This document shows positions 53,036-61,096 of a stretch of 64,000 nucleotides of DNA, one piece after another. Each line of letters opens with the position of its first letter. Within the stretch, counting starts at the first letter, position 1. The position numbers were made by a program, and so were the translations under genes. The DNA is from Roseiarcus sp049513815. GTDB lineage: Bacteria > Pseudomonadota > Alphaproteobacteria > Rhizobiales > Beijerinckiaceae. The notes beneath the pieces were generated by a model. It worked only from the letters and a program-made list of their open reading frames with translations, ran no database searches and was not told the DNA's origin. The stretch covers positions 24,797 to 88,796 of the forward strand of contig JBEKVR010000002.1 in NCBI GenBank assembly GCA_049513815.1. Reading direction: 5' to 3'.

Positions 53036-54415
53036 ATGGCCCGATCGCCGCGGCCGATTCTGTCCCTTACAGCGCGGTTGACGCTGAGCCTCGTGTTCGG
53101 AACGACCCTGCTTTGGATCGCCGCCGCCAGCTACGCCACATATACGTCCTACCATGAACTCGACGAGGCGTTCGACGGCGCGCTGCAGGAGGCGGCGCAA
53201 CGGCTGTTGCCGCTCGCCGAGCGCGAAGCCTTGGGACACGACCATGAGGATTCGCGTCCCATGCGCCGCTTCCACGGCGGGCGCAGAGAGTACCTGAGCT
53301 TCCAGGTGCGCAATGCGGCGGGCGACATCCTGCTGCGCGCCCATGACGCGCCCTCTGCGCCGTACGATCAGGTCGCGACGCCCGGTTTCAGCACGGTGGG
53401 CAACTATCGGTTGTTCACCGATACAGACGAGACGACGGGCCTGACCATCACCGTCGCCGAGACGACCAAAGGGCGATGGGAGGCTGTTCTCGGCGGCGCG
53501 CGCGGCATGCTGTGGCCATTACTCGGCCTGATTCCGCTGAACGTCCTGGCGATCTGGCTCGCCGTGCGCAGCGCGATGAAGCCGGTCAAGCGGCTGAGCG
53601 GCGATATCGCTTCGCGCGGCGGTCACAACCTCGCGCCGCTGGACATCTCCGACCAACCGGGAGAGTTACGGCCGATCGCCGAGGCCGTCGCGAAGCTGGT
53701 GGAACGTCTGCGCGCCGCGCTAGACGCGGAGCGCGCATTCGCCGCCAACAGCGCGCATGAACTGCGCACGCCGATCGCGGGTGCGCTGGCCCAAACGCAA
53801 CGCCTGATCGCGGAGCTTAGCGAATCCAAGGATCGTCGCCGCGCCCGCGAGGTCGAGACGACTCTGAAGAGACTGTCCACCCTTTCGGAAAAGCTCATGC
53901 AGGTTTCGCGCGCCGACGCCGGGATCGGCCTCGCCGACCAGCCGGTGGATTTGACGCCGGTTCTCGATCTCGTGGTCGCGGAGTGCGCCAAGCGGCTCGA
54001 TGACCCCGAGCGCATTCGCTACGTCAAACCGAACGGCGTCACGCTTGTCGCCGCCATGGACATGGACGCCTTCGCCATGGCGGCGCGCAACCTGATCGAC
54101 AACGCGCTCGCCCATGGCGCCGCCGACGGGCCGGTGGACGTGAAGGTCGAAGCCGACGGCGTCGTCCGCGTCATCAACGATGGTCCCGCCGTCCCCGCGG
54201 AAACGCTGGCAAGGCTGAAGCAGCGCTTTGCGCGGGGCGATACGCGTCACGCCGGCTCAGGACTGGGACTCGCGATCGTCGAAACCGTCATGACGCAAGC
54301 TGGCGGCACGTGCGAGCTGTTTTCCCCGGCGCCGGGACGAGAAAGCGGTTTCGAGGCGCGTCTGACAATGAAATCGTCGCCGAGATTTCTCGCGCGAAGC
54401 GGCGCTTCAGTCTGA
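53036..54415 (+). CDS. Membrane sensor histidine kinase
   Basis: A 459-residue kinase: TM1 (~10-33), a ~130-residue periplasmic sensor domain with a His-rich segment (GHDHEDSRPMRRFHGG) that could bind a metal, TM2 (~160-182), HAMP-like linker, H-box FAANSAHELRTPIAGAL, N-box NLIDNALAHG, and ATP lid GSGLGLAIVETV. It starts 2 bp after the response regulator stop. The likely signal is redox, metal or flavin related by context only. Confidence 0.94.
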   Translation: MARSPRPILSLTARLTLSLVFGTTLLWIAAASYATYTSYHELDEAFDGALQEAAQRLLPLAEREALGHDHEDSRPMRRFHGGRREYLSFQVRNAAGDILLRAHDAPSAPYDQVATPGFSTVGNYRLFTDTDETTGLTITVAETTKGRWEAVLGGARGMLWPLLGLIPLNVLAIWLAVRSAMKPVKRLSGDIASRGGHNLAPLDISDQPGELRPIAEAVAKLVERLRAALDAERAFAANSAHELRTPIAGALAQTQRLIAELSESKDRRRAREVETTLKRLSTLSEKLMQVSRADAGIGLADQPVDLTPVLDLVVAECAKRLDDPERIRYVKPNGVTLVAAMDMDAFAMAARNLIDNALAHGAADGPVDVKVEADGVVRVINDGPAVPAETLARLKQRFARGDTRHAGSGLGLAIVETVMTQAGGTCELFSPAPGRESGFEARLTMKSSPRFLARSGASV

Positions 54416-54855
54416 ACGCAAGCGCCATATGCGGGCCGCAACGATAAACGGCACCACGGCGACGGACGTTGGTCGCCAGTCTCATGCCGCGAGTCACGCC
54501 GATGGCGTGAACCTATTGTTTATACACGATTCTATGAGATTCAAGCGCTCAAGCAAGGCTGGCGGAGAGGGAGGGAAAGTGCGCCCCTTCCATTAGCCTC
54601 GCAAAATCAAGCCTTTACGGACGCTGGCCCGATTGAGGTGCACCCTTAGCGTGCCCCCTCGCGCAAGACTAGTCCAAACTTGAATCAGTCCACTGTTTCT
54701 GATGCGGGGACGGCCTTGGATTCCGCTCCGCGATTCCCGTGCGCCTGCTCTTTTCTCGGTTCAAGCGGGTTAGCCGAACGCCGCAGCCCGGCTCGCCGGC
54801 AGAAGAATTGGCGCCGGGGCCAACGACAACATTTGGAAGTGGACTTGCGCTCGCG
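54416..54855. other. Intergenic region at the start of the AT-richer accessory segment
   Basis: A 440-bp gap. It contains TGGCGGAGAGGGAGGG at 54560-54575, the reverse complement of a typical tRNA-Ser 3' end (CCCTCCCTCTCCGCCA), but no complete tRNA can be folded around it. This could be an integration-site remnant. No supported gene is present. Confidence 0.4.
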
Positions 54856-55044
54856 CTACCCTGCGTCAGGAATGCGACGAGATGGCATCGCCAGCGCGTT
54901 CAACAACACGGATACCGAAAAGGCGCCCAGAAAGAACAATGCGACGTCACCCACGCCGGGCGTCGCAAGGATCACCATCACTACCGCGATTGCCGCCGCA
55001 TACCATGCAACGATCCGCATCGCCCGCGAGTCATTTGCCAGCAC
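54856..55044 (-). CDS. Small membrane protein
   Basis: A 62-residue protein with a GTG start (GAGAG 6 nt upstream; an ATG lies at 55020). It has two hydrophobic helices (IVAWYAAAIAVVMVILATPG and VALFFLGAFSVSVLLNALAM). It follows the lipoprotein gene by 1 bp, forming the last member of a three-gene unit. Family unknown. Confidence 0.55.
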   Translation of the reverse strand: MLANDSRAMRIVAWYAAAIAVVMVILATPGVGDVALFFLGAFSVSVLLNALAMPSRRIPDAG

Positions 55045-55045
55045 G

Positions 55046-55738
55046 TTAATCTCTCAGGAAGTCCGGCGCGCCAATGAATGGTTCCCCGTATTTTGACTTT
55101 TGCGGAACGACCAAGGGCATATTCGGCTTGTACTCCCTGACCCACGACAGGTGTTCATCGATCCCTTTGGTCGGTCGGTCGCCAGTCGTCTCGATTGTAA
55201 TCGACTTCCAGGACACGCCAGGCCCGAGCGTCGCGCGCAGGTCGTTGGGGTCGACAAGCATGATGCTCTTCGGGTCGTCGACGTCGGCGAAGGTCACGAG
55301 GTCTGGCAGGTCGGCGGGCGTGATCGCAAGAGGCCTCTGACACTGATCAAACTGCTGCGCGACATCGATAAAGCTGTAGACGGCGCTCTTGCCGAGGCAG
55401 GCTTTGTAGATGACCTCCATCGGATCGTCTAAACCCCAACCGAGAAAGATCGGCCAGGAGTCGTTCGCTCGTCTGATGCGAGTCAGTAGCGCGATCAGCG
55501 GTCGCCGCCCCGGGCCGAGATCGAGATAAATGCCCTGGCCGCGCGTCTTGTGTGGTTCTCCCTGCGCGGGAAAGGTGACAGCCCAATAATCGATCTCAAC
55601 GACGTTGAAGCCCGTCTTCACCCCTTCCGGCGTGTCCACGCTCAACGTCAGCTTGTAACGATAGCTGGCGCTGCGGCCACAGCCTGCGAGCGCCAACGCA
55701 AGGCAGAGAACGGCGGCGATTCGGAACGCCGCGCTCAT
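55046..55738 (-). CDS. Putative lipoprotein, paralogue of the upstream membrane-anchored protein
   Basis: A 230-residue protein with a lipoprotein signal peptide (lipobox LAGC). The mature part has YRYKLTLSVDTPEGVKTGFN, LITPADLPDLVTF-like and DVDDPKSIMLVDPNDLRATL, GPGVSWKSITIETTGDRPTKGI. These blocks align with the gene upstream (VRFRDINDPTSVERVDPEHL, FGPGVRLMRATIQ), showing a tandem duplication. Start overlaps the upstream stop by 4 bp. Function unknown; probably a periplasmic or outer-membrane-attached protein. Confidence 0.75.
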   Translation of the reverse strand: MSAAFRIAAVLCLALALAGCGRSASYRYKLTLSVDTPEGVKTGFNVVEIDYWAVTFPAQGEPHKTRGQGIYLDLGPGRRPLIALLTRIRRANDSWPIFLGWGLDDPMEVIYKACLGKSAVYSFIDVAQQFDQCQRPLAITPADLPDLVTFADVDDPKSIMLVDPNDLRATLGPGVSWKSITIETTGDRPTKGIDEHLSWVREYKPNMPLVVPQKSKYGEPFIGAPDFLRD

Positions 55739-56472
55739 TTCCCGAAACCCTCTCTGAATGAACCGTCATTGATCTGATTAAGTGGATTGTCATAGGGAAG
55801 GGTCATATCCTTACCGATGCTGCCGACGAGACGCGTCGACCACGGCAGCCGCTTCTCAATTCCTGTCGTCATCGGCTCGTCGACGATCTGGATGGTCGCC
55901 CGCATCAGTCTCACGCCCGGTCCAAAACTCACGTCGAGATGTTCAGGGTCGACGCGCTCGACAGACGTCGGATCATTGATGTCGCGAAAGCGCACCAGCA
56001 TCGGCAGGCTGTCTGGCGCGATCTCGATCACCGTCCGGTCGCGCGCAAATTCTTGGAGCCTACGCTCGCCGTCGTAGTTCGGCGGTAAATCGCCGAAGCT
56101 GTCGCCGTAATACGCCCATAGCGCCGAGCGACCCGCTTCGGCCGAAGTGTGTTCTCGCGGTCGTGACAAAGTCGCTCGCGTGCGATCAGACGACAGAAGA
56201 ACGAACAGGGTCCCACGCTCACCCAGATCGACCGCGAAGGCTTCGCCGCGTGCGCCGATCGACCAGTTCGGCGTCTTGTCGATGCGCATGAACCCGTTCG
56301 ACCGAAAATCGACGCCGATTACGCCCTCGCCGTGACGCATGACACCGTTGTCGTCGACGTCGACCGACAGCTTGTAATTCAGCGACGCCGACGGGAAGCA
56401 CCACCATCCGATCGCATAGAACGCGACGACGACGACCGCCAAGCCGACGCCGATTTTGCCTAGAGTCTTCAC
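55735..56472 (-). CDS. Membrane-anchored extracytoplasmic protein, paralogue of the downstream lipoprotein
   Basis: A 245-residue protein with a GTG start (VKTLGKIGVGLAVVVVAFYA, one N-terminal transmembrane helix) preceded by GAGG. The exported domain shares SLNYKLSVDVDDNGVMRHGE, PDSLPMLVRFRDINDPTSVE, FGPGVRLMRATIQI and TTGIEKRLPWS with the next gene. No enzymatic motif is seen. The pair with its small membrane partner may form an envelope complex. Confidence 0.7.
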   Translation of the reverse strand: MKTLGKIGVGLAVVVVAFYAIGWWCFPSASLNYKLSVDVDDNGVMRHGEGVIGVDFRSNGFMRIDKTPNWSIGARGEAFAVDLGERGTLFVLLSSDRTRATLSRPREHTSAEAGRSALWAYYGDSFGDLPPNYDGERRLQEFARDRTVIEIAPDSLPMLVRFRDINDPTSVERVDPEHLDVSFGPGVRLMRATIQIVDEPMTTGIEKRLPWSTRLVGSIGKDMTLPYDNPLNQINDGSFREGFGK

Positions 56473-56732
56473 GGAGACCTCAAAACCGCGCGCGCCAGCC
56501 GAATAAATCATTCGCGTGAATTCGCTGTTAAATTCCCCGACGGGATCCGATGAATTCGTTATTTGCGGTCACAGACCACTGAATCTCTGCGAGAATCCGC
56601 CGTTACAGATCTGTCCGTCGAATCATCTGTCATTCGGCGCGCGGTCCCGACGCCGATCGGCGTCATAGAGTGCTGATCCGAAACGTGGTGAGCGAGTCAA
56701 AGTTCGCGAAGAATAGCAGCCGAGCCGCCCGA

Positions 56733-57470
56733 TCAGGAACATATGGACTTTGCAAACTCAAAAAAGCGCCGCTCCAACGTTTCGAAGTCGCTTCCGCCAA
56801 CGACGGCAACCAGCTCGACGCAGGCGTTTCGTCGCCACGGAACCGTGATTGCTGACGCCATCCTGTGGCCGAGCACGCCCTCAATCACGGCGATCGATTT
56901 CATTTGCTGGGCGTTCGGCGCACGCGTGCTTGCCCACTCGTCATGGTGCCGGAAATTGTTAGCGGCGGCTGAGACGACCTCGCCAAAGGAGTAGCCGCCA
57001 AATTGTGGGGTGATCTTCTCCCATTTCGGGTCTGCCGCTTTCAAATCGGCTTTGTACCGCAGCAGCAGATTGTTCAGAACAACCACGATCGCCCCTGCAC
57101 AAGCAGCGCCGCCGAACTCCGCAGCTCCAATCTGCTCGCCCAACGCATGAAATTTCGCGACCTCGTCAGGGTCGGGTTCGGCCCTGGCGAAAGCGATATT
57201 CGCGGCGGACTCACGCTCAGTTTCGGCTTGCCGTTTCCGCTCGCTTTCCTTCAGGATCAACGAGAACAGCGTTTCAAGCGTGGGCACATTAAAACACCAC
57301 CGCATCACCAATCGGTGCATCGCGTTGCATCGATCTTCGCCCCACTTCAGATCACCGTCGCGAGTCTGCGCGATATCGCCGCTGGCCGTTACTTGGAGAT
57401 CCCCTTCGGCGAGAAGCGCGGCGAGGTGGTGTTTTGCGACGAGGCGTTCATAAGTCGAAATCACTGGCAT
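56733..57470 (-). CDS. Hypothetical protein of the accessory region
   Basis: A 245-residue protein beginning MPVISTYERLVAKHHLAALL. A middle segment (LKESERKRQAETERESAANI) is helical and charged; the C-terminal half contains FGGYSFGEVVSAAANNFRHH and the segment SIAVIEGVLGHRMASAITV. No known domain is recognised. AT-richer than the left part of the window. It lies downstream of the candidate nuclease gene on the same strand, 38 bp away, suggesting an operon. A TTG at 57497 is an alternative start. Confidence 0.55.
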   Translation of the reverse strand: MPVISTYERLVAKHHLAALLAEGDLQVTASGDIAQTRDGDLKWGEDRCNAMHRLVMRWCFNVPTLETLFSLILKESERKRQAETERESAANIAFARAEPDPDEVAKFHALGEQIGAAEFGGAACAGAIVVVLNNLLLRYKADLKAADPKWEKITPQFGGYSFGEVVSAAANNFRHHDEWASTRAPNAQQMKSIAVIEGVLGHRMASAITVPWRRNACVELVAVVGGSDFETLERRFFEFAKSICS

Positions 57471-57508
57471 AGAGGCGAGTCTCTCTCCGGCCAACAATTC
57501 CGGCCATT

Positions 57509-57964
57509 CTAAGCGTTTCTCGATTTGATCACGAACATGAAGCGGTGGCGCGCACGGGACGAGTCTAGCCGCGTTATGTCCTTGATCATCATCGCACGAT
57601 GCTGAGCGCCGAATCCAGGCTGGTAGGGTGTAGTGGTTCTCAGTTCGCCTGCGATGGTTTCTCCGTCTGATGTGTGGGCGTCGATGTTGATTCTGGCAGC
57701 GCCTAGCGGCTTCGCCGCCGCGACAAAATTCGCGATGCCAATACGGGTCGCGAGGTAGCGCTTCACGAGCAGCGTGGCGACGAAGGCGATGCCGTTGCTG
57801 AGGTTTCCGAGGACGGCCTTAGCGGCGCTCAAATAGCCGAGCCAATCGAGAGGATCGACCACGTTGGAGAGGCGCCGCTCGTGAAACAGGGCGCGCAAGC
57901 GTGAATCCTTCTGCTTGATTGCATCGCACATGCGCAATTCGGCAGCGCTGAATCCCATCTCCAT
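57509..57964 (-). CDS. Hypothetical protein with PD-(D/E)xK-nuclease-like C-terminal motif
   Basis: A 151-residue protein (MEMGFSAAELRMCDAIKQKD) with an excellent ribosome-binding site, GGAGG 5 nt before the ATG. The C-terminal half reads ARINIDAHTSDGETIAGELR, TTTPYQPGFGAQHRAMMIKD and HRFMFVI. This resembles the D...E-x-K core of restriction-like nucleases in which the Lys is replaced by Arg (D-G-E-T-I-A-G-E-L-R). Similar IAGEIKTTTPY strings occur in hypothetical proteins of mobile regions. A nuclease role is inference only. Confidence 0.5.
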   Translation of the reverse strand: MEMGFSAAELRMCDAIKQKDSRLRALFHERRLSNVVDPLDWLGYLSAAKAVLGNLSNGIAFVATLLVKRYLATRIGIANFVAAAKPLGAARINIDAHTSDGETIAGELRTTTPYQPGFGAQHRAMMIKDITRLDSSRARHRFMFVIKSRNA

Positions 57965-58954
57965 GGCAACCTCCGCCGGGCCAATCGTAACTCTGCGATC
58001 CACGACCGCGAAGCGCGAACGACATGTTCGGCGAAGGTGGCAGCGGCGCGTCCAAAGTCTGAGACGGAAACCGGGCACTGGCCGGTATCGGCCGAAAGGC
58101 GCTCTAAATTCAGTTCAGCGCGGCGGTTCGCCAGCTGTCGGTTCTTCCGTTCTCGGGCAGACCTCGAATTGGCGCCCGGTTTCTTGTCGGCAGCCGACGC
58201 AGCGAGCGCGGCGGTGTGCTGGCTGCCTTCCGTCGTCAGGCCGCGGCTGAATGACTGATTCGGAGCGAGTCAAGCGCATCAGCGTGGCGCGCTGCCGGCG
58301 CGCAGAGCGCCTTTTTGGAGTGCAGAATTAGCCAACAATTCCGGGCAATTAAACGCACGTCTGGAGACGAGAATTGGCGCCAAAAGAGGTCGAATCAAGT
58401 CGCGTAAACCATTACAAGTTGGTTCAGAAGCCTGTGGATAACTGGCTTCCCGGAGCGTACGGACCTCATTGGCGGTTGCCCAAGTCGCGCATTTTTCGGC
58501 GCGACTGAGCTTCACGAGCGCTTCGTCTGAGACCATCGGGACAGGACCAAGTCGTAGACTGCGCGTGTCGTGTCAGCACGGCGAACGGACTCCGGGCGGA
58601 AACGCGACGAGAAGGCGCGAAAGCGCACGAAAACGCGCGACGCGCGGGAGCAAGCGACGATCCGGCGTTATCCGGATCGTCGCGCAGCGACCCACAGATC
58701 TCGCCGCAACAGCATCGGGCCGGCGAATCGCCAAGCCGGCCGGGCGATTGCGGGCGCGGCGAAAACCGGCGGCGGCCCAACGGATTCGCGCCAGACGGCG
58801 CGAAACGGCGCGAGGCGAACCCGGCTCGAACGCCCGTAAATGCAGCCTCCAACTGGATTTTGGTCGCCGGAAAGCTAAATGAGGGGTGTTCCCCATTGGC
58901 GAACGCCGGTCTCCTGCGCCTGGCGCGCGGCGATCAGGGAAAGGCGGAGCGCCG
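57965..58954. other. Long intergenic region in the accessory segment
   Basis: A 990-bp stretch. The left half is ordinary. From about 58560 to 58860 it is Arg-codon-like and GC-rich, with many CGCGAAA/GCGCGAAA words, and contains the perfect inverted repeat listed separately. Open frames here are not protein-like. It probably carries the promoter of the protease gene at its right end. Confidence 0.45.
58654..58683. repeat. Perfect 12-bp inverted repeat with 6-nt loop
   Basis: GCGACGATCCGG (58654-58665) and CCGGATCGTCGC (58672-58683) flank CGTTAT. Neither strand shows a T-run afterwards, so it is not a standard terminator. In a mobile segment it could be a protein-binding or nicking site, or a structured RNA element. 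Confidence 0.5.
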
Positions 58955-59773
58955 ATGCAACCCGAAGACCTCCTGACGCCCGAGAGCCGAACATTCCTGC
59001 GCGATCGCATTGACGCCTGCGCGGCCGCAGCGCAGGCGCGGTTTCGCGACGCCGTCATCCCGATCTACGGGGCCAACGAAAACGGCCGTCCCGAGCACAT
59101 CGGATCAGCGGTTCTCCTGAAGGTCAACGGCCGGAAAGTCATACTGACGGCCGCCCACGTCGCGGACGAGAACAAGGTCACGACGCTCTATGCGCCCGGG
59201 CGGCCCAAATCGCCGGAGCGGCTTGGCGAGCTGATTGAGATCAAAGACTTGTTCGAAGCGACCAAGGCCCCGCAGAGCGACCGAGCCCGCGACCGTTTCG
59301 ACTTCGCCTATTGCGGCTTGTCGGACGAATTGTCGCAGGCGATCGTCGGGCGGTTCATCGACGAGCATGAGGTCGCGACGTCGGCGGTTGTCGAAGAGGG
59401 ACGGCTCTATACGGCGCTTGGCTATCCGAACTCGAAAAACAGCAAGCACAACCCGCTCACCCGATCGGTCCACCCGACGCTTCTCCCCTATTCGAACGTC
59501 CACAAAGTCGACAAAGCGGTCGCCGCTTCGCTCCCCTGTGGCGGCCAGCGCCATATCTTTCTGCCTTACGGCAAGCGCTCGCGCAGCAACGGCCAGATCG
59601 TCAATTCGGTCCAGCTCAGGGGCATGAGCGGCGGCGCCGTCATTGACAGCGGCGCCGCGCCTATCCCGCTGCTTGCCGGGATCACCATCGAACGCCGGGA
59701 GAAGCGGGTGCTGATCGCCACCCGGATGTCGACGATCATGCCTTCCCTGCAATCGGCTTTTCCCGCCGCCTAG
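58955..59773 (+). CDS. Trypsin-like serine protease
   Basis: A 272-residue chymotrypsin-fold peptidase without a signal peptide. The triad is readable: H68 in ILTAAHVAD, D116 in RFDFAYCGL and S225 in LRGMSGGAVID (GxSGG oxyanion loop). AAGGCGG precedes the ATG at 58955. Cytosolic trypsin-like domains of this kind are common effectors or processing enzymes in accessory and antiphage loci. The 3' end overlaps the convergent HNH-like gene by 38 bp. Confidence 0.85.
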   Translation: MQPEDLLTPESRTFLRDRIDACAAAAQARFRDAVIPIYGANENGRPEHIGSAVLLKVNGRKVILTAAHVADENKVTTLYAPGRPKSPERLGELIEIKDLFEATKAPQSDRARDRFDFAYCGLSDELSQAIVGRFIDEHEVATSAVVEEGRLYTALGYPNSKNSKHNPLTRSVHPTLLPYSNVHKVDKAVAASLPCGGQRHIFLPYGKRSRSNGQIVNSVQLRGMSGGAVIDSGAAPIPLLAGITIERREKRVLIATRMSTIMPSLQSAFPAA

Positions 59774-60974
59774 GCGTTGACCGCGCCGTCTCGACGGGGC
59801 GGGGACTGGATTGGCCTTCGTCGCCGTCGACCCCCGCTTCGTGCGCCGCCCGCGCCTCCTCTGCGAGGCGAACGCGAATCGAGTCGCCTGCCGTAGCAAC
59901 CCTGTGATTCCCTGGAGTGCGCCGCGCCGTCTCGATCTCTTCGGGCGTCACGGCGAATGGCATAAACGACTCATCTGGCCGCTGCAAAGCCGTGAACGTC
60001 CTGCCGTCTTCGAAGAGCAGGTCTTCGGGTTCTTGACAGGTGTAAAATCCGAGCATGCGCGCCAGCAGCGCGGGGTCGTGCAGGTCTCTGCGATAGGGGC
60101 CGAGATCGGCACTGCCCGACGTCTCAGCGAAGATCGCGTTGAGCGGCTCGTTCCAATAGTAGGTGACCCGACACGCCGGCGGATCGAGGAGCGTCTGGTC
60201 GTAGAAAATGCGCGCCGTCAGTTCGTTGAACTGCATCGGATGGAGCGGGTGTCCGTCGAGATAGCTGTAGCGATCGGAGAGGAACCGGGCGTGCAGACCG
60301 CCGTCGAACAGGCAGATCATGCCGACGTCGCCGCTGCGGATCGCTGCGCCGGCGATCAGAGAGTTGTCTACGAAATCGAACGACTCGAAGCGGTCGTCGC
60401 GCCGATCGATTTCATGGATGTAGAGGGAGTACGCCGGTCCCAGCAGACGCAGGGGCATCGACGGGTCGTCCACATGGCAGGCGCGCATCAGTTTGCCGTG
60501 CGCGAAACAGCGCAGCAGCATCCCCGTATAGAGCAGGCCCGGCAGCAGCGCGGAAGGCAGAATCTGTTCGGGCTTGGTTTTATGGCGCGTGCGGTGGTCT
60601 TGGACCGAATTGCTTTTGCGCGCGTTAAGCCAGAGGATCTTGCCGATCCACGCCGCAACGTCGTCGCGATCGAGACCACGCGCTTCGACGAACGGATGCG
60701 CTGAAGTCAGCGCGCGCGAAATGCGGGTTTCGAGCCGACTGAATGTCTCGTTGTTGCAGTGGGCGCAGATGCCGATCTTGACCGTCTTGTACGTCTTGCC
60801 GATCAGGTTGGGGATCGTCAGGCGGCGATTCAGCAGGTCATGATGCTGTTGAAGCCAGCCAGGGAATATGTGTTCCTCGGTATGGGGCGCCTCCGACACG
60901 TCTCGACCGCATAGGGGGCATTGGCTCCTAATGTCTCGTGCCCGCAAGACGTCTTCGATCATCCCAACCGACAT
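59736..60974 (-). CDS. HNH-like zinc-finger protein
   Basis: A 412-residue protein. The N-terminal ~85 residues form an HNH-type treble clef: C19-P-L-C22, then EEHIFPGWLQ with H35, and IGICAHCNNETFSRLE with C70-x2-C73. The remaining ~320 residues are a novel-looking soluble domain (VDDPSMPLRLLGPAYSLYIH, DFVDNSLIAGAAIRSGDVGM) ending in a charged tail. Proteins with this N-terminus are annotated as HNH endonucleases; catalysis is not proven. Start ATG at 60974 or 60962. Convergent and overlapping with the protease gene. Confidence 0.7.
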   Translation of the reverse strand: MSVGMIEDVLRARDIRSQCPLCGRDVSEAPHTEEHIFPGWLQQHHDLLNRRLTIPNLIGKTYKTVKIGICAHCNNETFSRLETRISRALTSAHPFVEARGLDRDDVAAWIGKILWLNARKSNSVQDHRTRHKTKPEQILPSALLPGLLYTGMLLRCFAHGKLMRACHVDDPSMPLRLLGPAYSLYIHEIDRRDDRFESFDFVDNSLIAGAAIRSGDVGMICLFDGGLHARFLSDRYSYLDGHPLHPMQFNELTARIFYDQTLLDPPACRVTYYWNEPLNAIFAETSGSADLGPYRRDLHDPALLARMLGFYTCQEPEDLLFEDGRTFTALQRPDESFMPFAVTPEEIETARRTPGNHRVATAGDSIRVRLAEEARAAHEAGVDGDEGQSSPRPVETARSTPRRREKPIAGKA

Positions 60975-61041
60975 CGCGAGTCCTCGAATTCCTATTCCGT
61001 ATCTAGTGCGCAGAGCGTTCGGCTCAAAGCGGGCACAACGC

Positions 61042-61075
61042 AAAAGGCCGCCCGAGTCGCCCCGAACGGCCTTTT
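61042..61075 (-). terminator. Intrinsic terminator downstream of the recombinase gene
   Basis: AAAAGGCCG (61042-61050) and CGGCCTTTT (61067-61075) form a 9-bp stem with a 16-nt loop and end in T-runs on both strands. It lies 22 bp after the stop of the minus-strand recombinase gene and upstream of the HNH-like gene, so it insulates the two. Confidence 0.8.
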
Positions 61076-61096
61076 CCTTGTCTTATGCCCGTCGTT

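Noticed and set aside
54560..54575. Complete tRNA-Ser gene
   Set aside because: Only the 3' end sequence matches; no acceptor partner, anticodon arm or T-arm GTTCGA is found around it.
58466..58882. Open frames on both strands (128 and 137 codons) in the 990-bp gap
   Set aside because: Both are low-complexity Arg/Ala/Ser translations without ribosome-binding sites or similarity.
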